The notes beneath the pieces are model-generated. The model had not been told where the DNA came from and did no database searches. It saw only the letters and a list, made by a program, of their open reading frames with translations. A stretch of 64,000 nucleotides of DNA from DATLZU01 sp035573855 (GTDB lineage Bacteria; Nitrospirota; Nitrospiria; Nitrospirales; Nitrospiraceae): the NCBI GenBank assembly GCA_035573855.1, contig DATLZU010000039.1, positions 1-64,000 on the forward strand, in the 5' to 3' direction. The position numbers and the translations under genes were made by a program. Within the stretch, counting starts at the first letter, position 1. Each line of letters opens with the position of its first letter. Below are positions 8,496 to 18,032 of this stretch, piece by piece.

Positions 8496-9716
8496 GTGTT
8501 GCAGAGACCCGTCAAGAAAGTGGTGTTGGCGTACTCGGGCGGGTTGGATACGTCCGTCATCCTTCGATGGTTGCAGGAAACCTACGGGTGCGCGGTGGTG
8601 GCGTTCTGCGCCGATCTCGGACAAGGCGAAGATCTCAAGGCCGTCAAGGCGAAGGCGCAAGCCTTGGGCGCCTCGAAAGTCTACGTCGAAGATCTCCGTG
8701 AGGTCTTTGTGAAAGACCACATCTTCCCGATGCTGCGGGCGAACGCCGTTTACGAAGGAAGCTATCTGCTGGGGACCTCGATCGCCAGGCCGCTGATCGC
8801 CCAACGTCAAATTGAAATCGCACGGAAAGAAAGCGCAGACGCCGTCGCGCACGGCGCGACAGGAAAGGGAAACGATCAGGTCCGATTTGAACTCACATAC
8901 CTCGCGCTCGACCCCAAGATCAAGATCATTGCGCCCTGGCGCGAGTGGGCGTTCCGTTCGCGACGGGAACTCATCGAGTATGCGCAGGCGCACGGCATTC
9001 CGGTGACCGCGACCAAAGCCAAGCCCTACAGCATGGATCTTAATTTGTTTCATGTCAGTTATGAAGGCGGGATCTTGGAAGATCCCTGGGAGGCGCCGCC
9101 GGAAGAAATCTTTCAGATGACCGTCTCGCCCGAACAGGCCCCGGACAAGCCCAGGGAAATCGAGATCGACTACGAACGGGGAGACCCGGTCGCAGTGGAC
9201 GGCAAGCGCATGAGCCCAGCGACGCTGTTGGCGCATCTCAATCGGCTGGGCGGAACGCATGGGGTGGGCCGGGTGGACCTGGTCGAGAACCGTTATGTCG
9301 GCATGAAGTCCCGCGGCGTCTACGAAACGCCGGGTGGGACGATTCTGCATGTCGCGCACCGGGGGATCGAGTCGCTGACGATGGACCGGGAGGTCTTGCA
9401 TCTTCGCGACAGTTTGATTCCCCGTTACGCCGAACTGATTTATTATGGATATTGGTACAGCCCGGAGCGGCTGATGTTGCAGAAAGCGATCGACGAGGCT
9501 CAACAGGATGTCACCGGCACGGTCCGGGTGAAATTATATAAAGGCGGTTGCATGGTCGTCGGCCGCAAATCGCCCAGGTCGCTCTACCGGTTGGATATGG
9601 CAACATTCGAAGAAGACGAAGTCTACCGGCAGAAGGACGCGGAAGGTTTCATCCGGTTGAACGCGCTGCGGCTCGCCATCCGCGCGCAACGGCCCAAAAA
9701 CCAAAAAAAGGCGTAA
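8496..9716 (+). CDS. argG: Argininosuccinate synthase
   Basis: The 406-residue protein ligates citrulline and aspartate with ATP. The N-terminal PP-loop SGGLDTS (residues 14-20) is intact, and motifs such as GKGNDQVRFE follow in the expected order. GTG 8496 is the likely start, with GAGAGGA six bases upstream; TTG 8499 is an alternative one codon later. Length matches the type I family. It lies 15 bases after argF and before argH. Confidence 0.95.
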   Translation: MLQRPVKKVVLAYSGGLDTSVILRWLQETYGCAVVAFCADLGQGEDLKAVKAKAQALGASKVYVEDLREVFVKDHIFPMLRANAVYEGSYLLGTSIARPLIAQRQIEIARKESADAVAHGATGKGNDQVRFELTYLALDPKIKIIAPWREWAFRSRRELIEYAQAHGIPVTATKAKPYSMDLNLFHVSYEGGILEDPWEAPPEEIFQMTVSPEQAPDKPREIEIDYERGDPVAVDGKRMSPATLLAHLNRLGGTHGVGRVDLVENRYVGMKSRGVYETPGGTILHVAHRGIESLTMDREVLHLRDSLIPRYAELIYYGYWYSPERLMLQKAIDEAQQDVTGTVRVKLYKGGCMVVGRKSPRSLYRLDMATFEEDEVYRQKDAEGFIRLNALRLAIRAQRPKNQKKA

Positions 9717-9758
9717 ATCGGTGAAGCGTCTTTCGCAATGCGCGCTGGCGGAGAACTC

Positions 9759-11219
9759 ATGGGCGGAAAGAAGCGACGCGGCGTTCGGGAAAAGAGGGAA
9801 GCGGTTGCCAGTCGTTTACGCACCACGCCTCCCGCGTCACACGAGATGACCAAACTGTGGTCGGGAAGGTTTCGCGACCGGACCGATCGGCTGGTGGAGG
9901 CATTCACCTCGTCGCTTGCCTTTGACCGACGGCTTTACGCGCACGATGTTCAAGGCAGTATCGCCCATTGCAAGACCCTGAAGCGGGCGGGTGTGCTGAC
10001 CTCTCGCGAGACGGCAGAAATGATCCGCGGGCTGGAGGCAGTGAAGGCAGAGCTTGATGAAGGACGCTTCCCCTTCGTCCCCGAGGACGAGGATATCCAC
10101 ATGGCTATCGAGCGCCGGCTGACGGAGTTGATCGGGCCCCTGGGAGGGAAACTGCACACCGGTCGCAGCCGGAACGATCAGGTGGCGTTGGACATCCGCC
10201 TGTACCTGCGTGATGCGCTCAAGGCAATGACCGGCCGGATCGAGGAGTTGGAGCGTGCGCTCCTCTCTCAGGCGCGGGCGCACCTGGATGTGATCATGCC
10301 GGGCTATACGCATTTGCAGCGAGCCCAGCCGGTGCTGCTGGCTCACCACCTCTTGGCCTATGTCGAGATGTTGGAGCGAGACAAGGGACGGATCAACGAC
10401 GCCCTGGCCCGATTGAACGTGATGCCGCTGGGTTCAGGAGCGCTGGCCGGCACGAACTACCCAATCGATCGCCGGTACACCGCGCGTCTGCTGGGTTTTA
10501 CCGACGTGACGGAGAACAGTCTCGACGCCGTTTCCGACCGCGACTTCGCTATCGAGGTGATGGCCGCGCTCTCCCTGATCATGATGCATCTGTCTCGGCT
10601 CAGCGAAGAACTGATACTGTGGACCTCTCAGGAGTTCCAATTCGTGGACCTGCCGGATGCTTTCTGCACAGGCAGCAGCATGATGCCGCAGAAGAAAAAT
10701 CCGGATGTGCCGGAACTGGTGAGAGGGAAAACCGGCCGGGTTTACGGTCATCTTCTGGCGCTGTTGACGACGCTGAAGGGACTCCCATTGAGCTACAACC
10801 GTGACCTTCAGGAGGACAAGGAAGCGCTGTTCGACGCGCTGGACACCGTATCGGCCTCTCTTGAGGTCTCTGCGGAGTTGATCAAAGGACTGAAGGTCAA
10901 CCGCGATACACTGAAGCGCGCGGCCGCTTCGGGCGCCATGTTGGCCACGGAGTTGGCGGATTATCTCGTCTTCAAGGGCGTCCCGTTCCGTGAAGCCCAT
11001 ACCGTCACCGGCCGGATTGTGCGGTTCTGCCTGGATCACCAGAGAGACTTAGAGACTCTCACACTGGACGAACTCCGATCATTCTCCGAGCGGTTCGACA
11101 AAGACGTACTGGACGTGCTCACGGTGGAGGGTGCGGTTGAGCGAAAAGCCCAGATCGGCGGCACAGCGCGCAAGCGGGTCGAGGCGAGAATCAAGGTTTT
11201 GGAGAGAGCACTGGCATGA
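9759..11219 (+). CDS. argH: Argininosuccinate lyase
   Basis: The protein cleaves argininosuccinate to arginine and fumarate. The fumarase-superfamily signature GSSMMPQKKNP is encoded near 10669-10701, and the family N-terminus TKLWSGRF is clear. The start is uncertain. ATG 9759 has GGAG five bases upstream and would give 486 residues with a basic extension. ATG 9846 would give the usual 457 residues but lacks a ribosome site. ATG 9738 is also in frame. The stop overlaps the next start (ATGA), linking it to the small lipoprotein gene and the lysine genes. Confidence 0.93.
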   Translation: MGGKKRRGVREKREAVASRLRTTPPASHEMTKLWSGRFRDRTDRLVEAFTSSLAFDRRLYAHDVQGSIAHCKTLKRAGVLTSRETAEMIRGLEAVKAELDEGRFPFVPEDEDIHMAIERRLTELIGPLGGKLHTGRSRNDQVALDIRLYLRDALKAMTGRIEELERALLSQARAHLDVIMPGYTHLQRAQPVLLAHHLLAYVEMLERDKGRINDALARLNVMPLGSGALAGTNYPIDRRYTARLLGFTDVTENSLDAVSDRDFAIEVMAALSLIMMHLSRLSEELILWTSQEFQFVDLPDAFCTGSSMMPQKKNPDVPELVRGKTGRVYGHLLALLTTLKGLPLSYNRDLQEDKEALFDALDTVSASLEVSAELIKGLKVNRDTLKRAAASGAMLATELADYLVFKGVPFREAHTVTGRIVRFCLDHQRDLETLTLDELRSFSERFDKDVLDVLTVEGAVERKAQIGGTARKRVEARIKVLERALA

Positions 11220-11470
11220 CGAGAGAGCGAGACCCCGTCACGGCATTCGGGCTTACCCTGGCGGTCATGACGATCGCCGCCGGCTGCGGCGTCGTCGGAT
11301 CCCCGATCGCGCCCGAAGATGTGGGGATCGCCCCCCGGTTACAAAAGGAACAGGAGATAGAAGCTCAGGAGCGCGCACAAGCCGCCCAACGACAGGAAGG
11401 GAAATCAGGCGCTGTCGAACCTTCTTCTGAGCCTGAGCTGCCGCCGTTGAGGCCGGTCGGCATCAGATAG
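11216..11470 (+). CDS. Small lipoprotein, LptM (YifL)-like
   Basis: The 84-residue protein has a short signal sequence ending in a lipobox (TIAAGC, lipidated Cys about residue 24), then CGVVGSPIAPED and a Glu/Gln/Pro-rich tail. A small lipoprotein next to lysA is a known arrangement for LptM/YifL, which in Enterobacteria helps assemble the LptDE translocon. Position and size support the comparison. The canonical CGxKGPL motif is only partly matched, so the function is inferred. Its start overlaps the argH stop. Confidence 0.65.
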   Translation: MTRERDPVTAFGLTLAVMTIAAGCGVVGSPIAPEDVGIAPRLQKEQEIEAQERAQAAQRQEGKSGAVEPSSEPELPPLRPVGIR

Positions 11471-11569
11471 TGCGCATGAGTTTGTTTGTGGGAGAACGCT
11501 GCGCGACAACCGGGCGGGAGCGTCGGCCTGGTTGACAATGGGCTACCTGACAATCAGGAGGAGAAACCG

Positions 11570-13465
11570 ATGGAGCTGATCCGACCTGCGAGGTCGACGA
11601 CAAGGACGAAGACCCTCTTGTTGGTTGATCCTTATCCAAGGAATAACCCTTATCACCTGACGGCTTCGGAGCGGCGGGCGGTGTGGTTTCCGAAGTTGAG
11701 CCTGCCGGTGATCGCGGCCTACACACCAGAGACCTGGCACGTCGAGCTGATCGACGAAGCCGTGCGGGACATCGATTTCGAACATCCCTGCGACTTGGTG
11801 GGGCTCTCGGTTATGACCTGCTATGCGCCGCGGGCCTACGAGATCGCCGCAGAGTTCCGAAAACGCGGCAAGAAAGTGGTGCTGGGCGGGGTGCATCCGA
11901 CGTACTGTCCGGATGAAGCGCTCCAACACTGCGATGCGATCGTCTGCGGGGAGGCCGAGGATCTCTGGCCCGAATTGATCGCTGACTTCGAAGCCGGGGC
12001 GATGAAGCGCGTGTACAAGATGGAGAAGTTTCCATCGCTTGAACGTTATAGAAGCCCGCGCGTCGACCTGCTCAGCCCGGACGCTTACATGACCCGGCAA
12101 TGCAGCTTCACGACGCGGGGGTGCCATTTCGATTGCGAGTTTTGCAGCGTGTCACCGTTCAACGGCAAGACGACGCGGCGCCGGCCGGTTCAGGAGGTCG
12201 TGAAAGAACTGACGCATATCAAGCAATGGATCCGGAGCGAACTGGTCGACCGGATGCGAAACGAGCCGCTCTGGAAAGCGTTCCTGACCGGTCTGCGCAT
12301 CCGGCTGGGCATCGAGGATGGGACGATCTTCGCCTTCGTGGACGATTTGCACAACAGCAACCGCGCTTACTGCCGCGAGCTGTGGGCGGCGCTCAAGCCC
12401 CTGAATATCAAATGGGGATGCCAGTCGACGTTGTTCCTGGGTGACGATGAAGAGATGGTCAAGCTCGCGGCGGAAAGCGGCTGCGTATCGGTTTTCGTCG
12501 GGATGGAATCTCTCGATGAGGACTGCTTGGAGGAAACCAACAAGCCTTTCAACCGTGTGCAGAAGTTCTCGCAGGAAATCAAAATGTTTCACGATTACGG
12601 GATCATGGTCAATCCCGGCATCGTGTTCGGCTTCGATAACGACGACGAATCGGTGTTCGAACGGGCCGTGGAGTTCCTGGTAAAGAACCGGGTGGAGCTG
12701 GCTTACTTCAACGTGCTAACCCCGCTCCCGGGCACGGCGTTGTACGAGCGGTACAATCGAGAAGGCCGCATCTTCGACCGGGATTGGGCGAAGTATGACG
12801 GCAAACACGTGGTCTTCTATCCGAGCCGTATGACACCGGAGCAACTGCAGGAGGGGTTCTACTGGGCCAATCACCGCTTTTATTCGCTTCCGTCGATTTG
12901 GTACCGCTTGCTGGGAACGAAACAGCGATTCATCGCCCGATGGGAAATGAACCGGGAATTCCGCAAGCTGATCAAACGGGCGTGCCCGCGGGGCACCCTC
13001 TCCCCGGTGGCCAAGGTCCTGAAGAATCTTCAGGCCAAACTGCCGGCGCTCGATTGCGAACATCTGATCCCCAACGCGCTGCATGCGATCAAGCAACGGT
13101 TCGATGCGACCTCGGGGCCGGCCCACGAACTTTGGTTGAACATCAAGGCCAAGCGGCACGACCGATTCGCCGCCTTAGTCGTGGAGTTGGAGGGCACACT
13201 TGACCGGCTCAATGCGCAGGAACTGCTCAAGCGGATCAAGGAAGCGGCGGAGAAAGCCAGGCTCGACATTATTGTCAACTTCGAACACTTGAAGCACGCG
13301 ACGCCCGATGCATTGCGCGCCCTGCTGGACGGCGAGGCGTTGAAAGCCATCATGCCGTATGCCAGAGTCCGCTATCGAAAGTTCAAGGCGGCTTTCGAAG
13401 CGTCGCTGCAGGGGCTTTCGATCAGCGGGCTTGAAATGCTCAGTGAGGACCTCCAAGATGCATGA
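11570..13465 (+). CDS. B12-binding domain radical SAM protein
   Basis: The 631-residue protein has an N-terminal cobalamin-binding Rossmann domain (residues about 15-140, with DLVGLSVMTCYAPRAYEIA and VLGGVHPTYCPDEA). The radical SAM core has CX3CX2C cysteines at about 185, 189 and 192 (GCHFDCEFC). The C-terminal region of about 180 residues is helical and has no domain I recognise. The domain order is that of the broad B12-dependent radical SAM group, which includes methyltransferases and ring-forming enzymes. AGGAGGAG precedes ATG 11570. The 3' end overlaps lysA by eight bases, so it is translated with the lysine genes. Its substrate cannot be read from the sequence. Confidence 0.88.
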   Translation: MELIRPARSTTRTKTLLLVDPYPRNNPYHLTASERRAVWFPKLSLPVIAAYTPETWHVELIDEAVRDIDFEHPCDLVGLSVMTCYAPRAYEIAAEFRKRGKKVVLGGVHPTYCPDEALQHCDAIVCGEAEDLWPELIADFEAGAMKRVYKMEKFPSLERYRSPRVDLLSPDAYMTRQCSFTTRGCHFDCEFCSVSPFNGKTTRRRPVQEVVKELTHIKQWIRSELVDRMRNEPLWKAFLTGLRIRLGIEDGTIFAFVDDLHNSNRAYCRELWAALKPLNIKWGCQSTLFLGDDEEMVKLAAESGCVSVFVGMESLDEDCLEETNKPFNRVQKFSQEIKMFHDYGIMVNPGIVFGFDNDDESVFERAVEFLVKNRVELAYFNVLTPLPGTALYERYNREGRIFDRDWAKYDGKHVVFYPSRMTPEQLQEGFYWANHRFYSLPSIWYRLLGTKQRFIARWEMNREFRKLIKRACPRGTLSPVAKVLKNLQAKLPALDCEHLIPNALHAIKQRFDATSGPAHELWLNIKAKRHDRFAALVVELEGTLDRLNAQELLKRIKEAAEKARLDIIVNFEHLKHATPDALRALLDGEALKAIMPYARVRYRKFKAAFEASLQGLSISGLEMLSEDLQDA

Positions 13466-14720
13466 TTTCCAGTATCGTCAGGGCGAACTCTACTGCGAAG
13501 ACGTCCCGCTTAGTCGTATCGCCAAGGAAGTCGGCACGCCATGCTACGTCTACAGCCATGCGACTTTGTTGCGGCACTTCCGGGCCTACGACAGCGCGTT
13601 TCAGAACATTCCCCACATCGTCGCTTTCGCCATGAAGGCCAATTCCAACCTGGCGATCCTGCGGCTGCTGGCCCGTGAGGGCAGCGGCGTGGACATCGTC
13701 TCGGGCGGCGAACTGTACCGTGCCCGGCAGGCCGAGGTGCCGACTTCGAAGATCGTATTTGCTGGGGTCGGAAAGAGTCGAGAGGAAATCCGCGATGCGC
13801 TCAAGTCGGACATTCTCATGTTCAACGTGGAATCCTCGGCTGAGCTCCATGCGATCGACGAAGTCGCAGCCGAGATGGGCGTTCGGGCGCGGGTGGCGCT
13901 GCGGATCAATCCGGACATCGATCCCAAGACGCACCCGTATATTTCGACCGGGTTGAAGAAAAGCAAATTCGGAATCAGTGCGGATCGCGCGCTCGAAGAG
14001 TTCAAGCTGGCGTCGTCGCTTAAGCACATCGAGGTCGTCGGAGTTCATAAGCACATCGGCTCCCAGCTCACCGATGTGACGCCGTTCGTCGAGGCGCTCC
14101 GGAAAGTGCTCGGATTGGTCGAGGCCCTCAAAGCACAGGAAATCGGCATCCGGTACGTCAACATCGGCGGCGGGTTGGGCATTACGTACGCCGACGAATC
14201 ACCGCCGAGGCCCCAGGATCTGGCGGACGCCATCTCGCCGCTGGTGCGGGACCTCAAATGCGTATTGATCATGGAACCGGGCCGTGTCATCGTGGGGAAT
14301 GCCGGCGTCCTCGTCACCAAGGTGCTCTACACCAAAGAAGGCGAGGCCAAACGGTTCATGATCGTAGACGCGGCGATGAACGATCTGATCCGCCCGAGCC
14401 TGTACGGCGCGTACCACGATATTCGGCCGATTCGGGAAGCGGCCGCACACGGCGAACGGAAAACCGTCGACGTGGTCGGCCCGGTCTGCGAGTCAGGTGA
14501 CTTTCTGGCCAAAGATCGCTCAATGCCCGAGGCCAAACCGGGGGAGTTGTTGGCGGTCATGAGCGCGGGCGCCTACGGGTTCGTGATGTCGTCCAATTAC
14601 AACTCCCGGCCGCGGGCACCGGAAGTCTTGGTCAAGGGCGGAGAGATGCATGTGATCCGCGCGCGGGAAACCTACGCGGATCTCGTGCGGGGCGAAACTA
14701 TTCCGGATTTCCTCAGGTAG
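13458..14720 (+). CDS. lysA: Diaminopimelate decarboxylase
   Basis: The 420-residue PLP enzyme of the alanine racemase/ornithine decarboxylase fold III class decarboxylates meso-diaminopimelate to lysine. The PLP lysine is K60 in AFAMKANSN. HKHIGSQL, NIGGGLGITY and the active-site CESGDFLA follow in order. ATG 13458 overlaps the radical SAM stop by eight bases, and GAGGA lies eight bases upstream. The upstream in-frame ATG lies inside the preceding gene and is not used. dapA follows after 32 bases. Confidence 0.95.
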   Translation: MHDFQYRQGELYCEDVPLSRIAKEVGTPCYVYSHATLLRHFRAYDSAFQNIPHIVAFAMKANSNLAILRLLAREGSGVDIVSGGELYRARQAEVPTSKIVFAGVGKSREEIRDALKSDILMFNVESSAELHAIDEVAAEMGVRARVALRINPDIDPKTHPYISTGLKKSKFGISADRALEEFKLASSLKHIEVVGVHKHIGSQLTDVTPFVEALRKVLGLVEALKAQEIGIRYVNIGGGLGITYADESPPRPQDLADAISPLVRDLKCVLIMEPGRVIVGNAGVLVTKVLYTKEGEAKRFMIVDAAMNDLIRPSLYGAYHDIRPIREAAAHGERKTVDVVGPVCESGDFLAKDRSMPEAKPGELLAVMSAGAYGFVMSSNYNSRPRAPEVLVKGGEMHVIRARETYADLVRGETIPDFLR

Positions 14721-14752
14721 CGAGGCGGCACCTCTTTTGCGCGAGGATCGAG

Positions 14753-15625
14753 ATGTTTACCGGCTCACTCGTCGCTATTGTCACACCCTTTAAGAACGGG
14801 CGGGTGGATGAACGAGCATTGGGCGACCTTATTGAATGGCAGATCGCCAACGGCACCGACGGGATCGTGCCATGCGGCACGACCGGGGAATCGGCTACCC
14901 TTTCGCACGAAGAACACGAACGGGTCATCGCTTTCACCGTCGAGGTGGTCAAGCGCCGAGTGCCGGTGATCGCCGGAACTGGCTCTAACTGCACCGATGA
15001 GGCCATTGCCTTAACCCGGCATGCGAACCGCGTCGGAGCCGACGGCGCCCTGTTGATCACTCCCTACTACAACAAACCGACTCAGGAAGGGTTGTTCCGC
15101 CACTTCAAGGCGGTGGCCGAAGCCGCAGACATCCCGATCGTGCTATACAATATTCCGGGGCGGACCGGCGTCAACATGCTGCCGGCGACGGTGGCCCGGC
15201 TGACCTCCGTACAGAACATTGTCGCGATCAAGGAGGGAAGCGGGGCGGTGCAGCAGGCGTCGGACATCGTCCAGATGTGCGGAGACCGGATCACCGTGCT
15301 GTCCGGCGATGATCCGCTTACCTTGCCCATGATGGCGGTCGGGGCCAAGGGCGTCATCACAGTCACCGCGAACATTGCGCCGGCGGACATGGCTCGCCTG
15401 GTGGATGCTTTTGCGGAAGGACGGATAGAGGAGGCGCGGCGGCTGCACTTCAAACTCTCCCCGTTGTTCGCCGCCCTGTTCCTGGAGACGAACCCGATCC
15501 CCGTCAAAGCGGCTCTCGGCATGATGGGGAAAATCGAAGAGGAACTGCGTCTCCCTCTCTGCCCGATGGGGCGGGAAAATCGCGATAAGTTGGCGCGGGT
15601 GATGAAAGAGTACGGGTTGATCTGA
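14753..15625 (+). CDS. dapA: 4-hydroxy-tetrahydrodipicolinate synthase
   Basis: The 290-residue aldolase condenses pyruvate and aspartate semialdehyde. GTTGE (residues 42-46), Tyr132 (LYNIPGRTG) and the Schiff-base Lys160 (VAIKEGSG) are all present. The length is that of the usual DapA TIM barrel. It lies between lysA and dapB in the same direction, with 52 bases before dapB. GAGGATCGAG just before ATG 14753 serves as ribosome site. Confidence 0.95.
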   Translation: MFTGSLVAIVTPFKNGRVDERALGDLIEWQIANGTDGIVPCGTTGESATLSHEEHERVIAFTVEVVKRRVPVIAGTGSNCTDEAIALTRHANRVGADGALLITPYYNKPTQEGLFRHFKAVAEAADIPIVLYNIPGRTGVNMLPATVARLTSVQNIVAIKEGSGAVQQASDIVQMCGDRITVLSGDDPLTLPMMAVGAKGVITVTANIAPADMARLVDAFAEGRIEEARRLHFKLSPLFAALFLETNPIPVKAALGMMGKIEEELRLPLCPMGRENRDKLARVMKEYGLI

Positions 15626-15677
15626 TCAGCGTTCGGCGGTCGCTGACCGCCCTCTCGTTTCCTCTTGAGGTCCCGGT

Positions 15678-16481
15678 GTGATTAAAGTCGTCGTGGCTGG
15701 CGCAGCCGGACGCATGGGTTCCAGGCTTGTAGCCTTGCTCAAGGACTCGGCCGCCCTGACCTTAACCGGGGCGGTCGAAAGGAAAGGGCATGTCTCCATC
15801 GGCGAAGACGCGGGAGAGCTCGCCGGCTGCGGTAAGACAGGTATCCCCATCACGGACGACCTGTCCGCGCTCCTGGAGCGTGGTGAAGTGGTCATCGATT
15901 TCTCCACACCTCAGTCCTCCCTGGCCCACCTCCGAACCGTTGTTCAGCATCGCCGGGCGATGGTCATCGGCACCACTGGCTTTTCCTCTCAAGAACTGGA
16001 CGAACTCAAAAGTCTGGCGCGCCAAGTCCCGTGCGTGTTTTCGCCGAACATGAGCGTAGGCATCAACGTGATCTTCAAAGTCATCACTGAGATGGCCAAA
16101 ATCCTCGGAGAGGAGTACGACCTCGAAGTAATCGAGGCACATCACCGCTTGAAGAAAGATGCGCCGAGCGGTACGGCACTGAAGATGGCGGAAGTGCTTG
16201 CCAGGTCGATGAACCGCGACTTGGCCCAGGTTGGAGTTTATGCTCGGAAAGGGTTGATCGGGGAGCGCAAACGCGGGGAAATCGGCATTCAGACCATACG
16301 GGCGGGCGACATCGTCGGCGATCACACCGTGCTCTTTGGCGGCATCGGCGAGCGCATCGAGGTGATCCACCGGGTGCAGAGTCGCGACACATTCGCCCGG
16401 GGGGCCCTGCGCGCGGCGCGGTGGGTCGTGAAACAACCTCCCGGACTCTACGACATGCAGGATGTGTTAGGTCTCAAGTAG
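15678..16481 (+). CDS. dapB: 4-hydroxy-tetrahydrodipicolinate reductase
   Basis: The 267-residue NAD(P)H reductase shows the dinucleotide loop GAAGRMGSRL (residues 8-17) and the catalytic region EAHHRLKKDAPSGTA. Length and C-terminus are normal. GTG 15678 is the likely start, with TGAGGT upstream. This is the last gene of the arg/lys run. No clear intrinsic terminator is visible directly downstream. Confidence 0.94.
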   Translation: MIKVVVAGAAGRMGSRLVALLKDSAALTLTGAVERKGHVSIGEDAGELAGCGKTGIPITDDLSALLERGEVVIDFSTPQSSLAHLRTVVQHRRAMVIGTTGFSSQELDELKSLARQVPCVFSPNMSVGINVIFKVITEMAKILGEEYDLEVIEAHHRLKKDAPSGTALKMAEVLARSMNRDLAQVGVYARKGLIGERKRGEIGIQTIRAGDIVGDHTVLFGGIGERIEVIHRVQSRDTFARGALRAARWVVKQPPGLYDMQDVLGLK

Positions 16482-16523
16482 ACAGCCTGTGCGCGACCCG
16501 GAAGGCCAACGGCTTAAAGGGAT

Positions 16524-16688
16524 TTACTGGCAAGAGACCTGAAGGTTCGGGCTACTGACCGTGGAGCCACAGGTAGGACACTGGATCGCGCTCTGGCCGC
16601 GTGTGAAACTCATGAGCCGGTAGCATGACGGACAGCAGAGCACTGCAGTGAAGGGAACGGTCGCTATTCGATGAACAGGCGGTTTCAT
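16524..16688 (-). CDS. Small zinc-ribbon protein
   Basis: A 54-residue minus-strand frame runs from ATG (16688-16686) to TAA (16526-16524). It encodes two CxxC knuckles, CPSC and CPTC, about 17 residues apart and in zinc-ribbon spacing (CCPSCYRL, then IQCPTCGSTV). Such paired knuckles rarely arise by chance. The ribosome site is weak (GAAGAA), so the start is uncertain. Function is unknown. It sits alone in a stretch otherwise empty between dapB and the PP0621-like gene. Confidence 0.5.
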   Translation of the reverse strand: MKPPVHRIATVPFTAVLCCPSCYRLMSFTRGQSAIQCPTCGSTVSSPNLQVSCQ

Positions 16689-17252
16689 GGTGGTTCTTCG
16701 GCGGACGACTTTCGAGCATCCGCCGCACTTCCGAGCACAGCACAGACTTCTCCCTTCAGTCCTTCCGTTCGATTGGTGCCGACCTGAGCCGTAACACGCC
16801 GAGTGCCGATGGTACGAAAGACCGCATCCGCAGCGCGGTCTGAACGCGTAGAAGCAGGCGTGATTGTTCTCAGGGGCTGAAGAAAATTAATGTCGTGCCG
16901 TCAACGGTCGCGGCTCCGGATCGACGGCTTTTCGCCGACCGCAGTTCAAGCAAGCAAAGACTGTGATCGCCAGCCCGGCGTCAAGGTCCACAGCCCGTTC
17001 CGGCAACATTGTTCCCCGACATTTATCGCACGTTTGCATGCCGTTACTTTAACACCGCCCTCTGTCTATGACTATCCTCCTGAAGTACTGGATTCTTGGT
17101 GCAAAGGCCCCTCGTTCAGGTGGACAATCGGCCTATGGACCTTATGGATGATGGACGACGAAAAAGTGATCCGAAGCCTCGTCAAGTGTGCACTCCTTGA
17201 CAGAAGAGCCAGACCTCACATAGGATTGTGGAATTCCACGCTGAGATCCACA
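16689..17252. other. 564-bp intergenic stretch, no further gene seen
   Basis: A plus-strand open frame beginning at 16890 runs through this stretch into the next gene. Its upstream part is rich in Arg, Cys and Ser, has no domain or ribosome site, and looks non-coding. I found no RNA gene or repeat here. Confidence 0.45.
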
Positions 17253-17510
17253 ATGTATAGGCTATTGTTCATTACGGGACTGTTGATCTTGCTGTATTTT
17301 CTCATCCGAAGCGCCATCAGAGAGCTAACCGGGAAGAGGGGCACGGGCGGTGGGGCGCTGATGGAAGACCGCAACAAGATGGTGCAAGATCCGGTCTGTA
17401 AGATCTTTGTCCCGAAAGGAACGGCGGTTATGGCAGAGATCGGAGGCCAGACTTACTTTTTTTGTAGCCGTGACTGCGCGTTAACGTTTCAGAAGCAGTT
17501 ATCCGGCTAG
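17253..17510 (+). CDS. PP0621-like membrane-anchored small protein with YHS-like domain
   Basis: The 85-residue protein begins with one membrane helix (MYRLLFITGLLILLYFLIRS). It ends with a small metal-binding-like domain containing QDPVCKIFVPK and YFFCSRDCALTF. The Cys pair pattern DPVC...FCS resembles YHS and TRASH domains and the PP0621 family. ATG 17253 places the helix at the N-terminus. The longer upstream frame is unsupported. Metal binding is inferred. The 3' end overlaps the convergent lipoprotein gene by four bases. Confidence 0.65.
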   Translation: MYRLLFITGLLILLYFLIRSAIRELTGKRGTGGGALMEDRNKMVQDPVCKIFVPKGTAVMAEIGGQTYFFCSRDCALTFQKQLSG

Positions 17511-17818
17511 CAGCCGGAATAACTGTAATCGGTCAGTTTCTCGTCCTTGTCGAACTTCAGCGTGATCTGACACTCGTTCGGGGAAAAATTGAACAGCGGC
17601 AGACCCGATTTGCCGCCGGCGATGCGATAATAGGTCCAGGTTTCGCCTCCGAAAAAGCGCGGCGCCTTGCCGTCCGGTGCTCCCCAGTTTTTTTCGAACC
17701 ATGCCTTGTCCTTCCCTTGCAACTCGGCAGGCTTCAGCGAGGCTTCAAGATAGGGATTCCGCCCGCAAGCGGCGAACAGCAGTGTGAGAAGCACAACGCA
17801 GACAAATGGCTGTTTCAT
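17507..17818 (-). CDS. Small lipoprotein
   Basis: The 103-residue protein has a signal sequence ending in a lipobox (LLFAAC, Cys about 18). The compact domain that follows includes WFEKNWGAPDGKAPRFFGGETWTYY. The pattern of a conserved W-G-x-P and later Tyr/Trp strand resembles SmpA/BamE-like folds, but similarity is too weak to name it. It probably attaches to the outer membrane. Confidence 0.6.
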   Translation of the reverse strand: MKQPFVCVVLLTLLFAACGRNPYLEASLKPAELQGKDKAWFEKNWGAPDGKAPRFFGGETWTYYRIAGGKSGLPLFNFSPNECQITLKFDKDEKLTDYSYSGC

Positions 17819-17945
17819 GATTCCTTCTCAGGCCTGATCCATTCGACGCTTCGCCGTTAATTATAAAGGGAGCGAATGAATCGACGTACAAGAATTGTAA
17901 CCACCACCCCCATGCCTGTCAAACCGCTGCACGAAGGAGAGGGAA

Positions 17946-17974
17946 TTGCTTTGTCCTTGAGATGTTCCTACAAT
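17946..17974 (+). promoter_or_regulatory. Sigma-70-like promoter for the aldolase gene
   Basis: TTGCTT (17946-17951) and TACAAT (17969-17974) are separated by 17 bases. They lie about 60 bases before ATG 18033. The match to the -35/-10 consensus is good; activity is inferred. Confidence 0.42.
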
Positions 17975-18032
17975 CACTCCTAACAGAGACGACGGCTGCG
18001 ACGAAAGCTTCCAAGCATGAAAGGAAGAGTCT

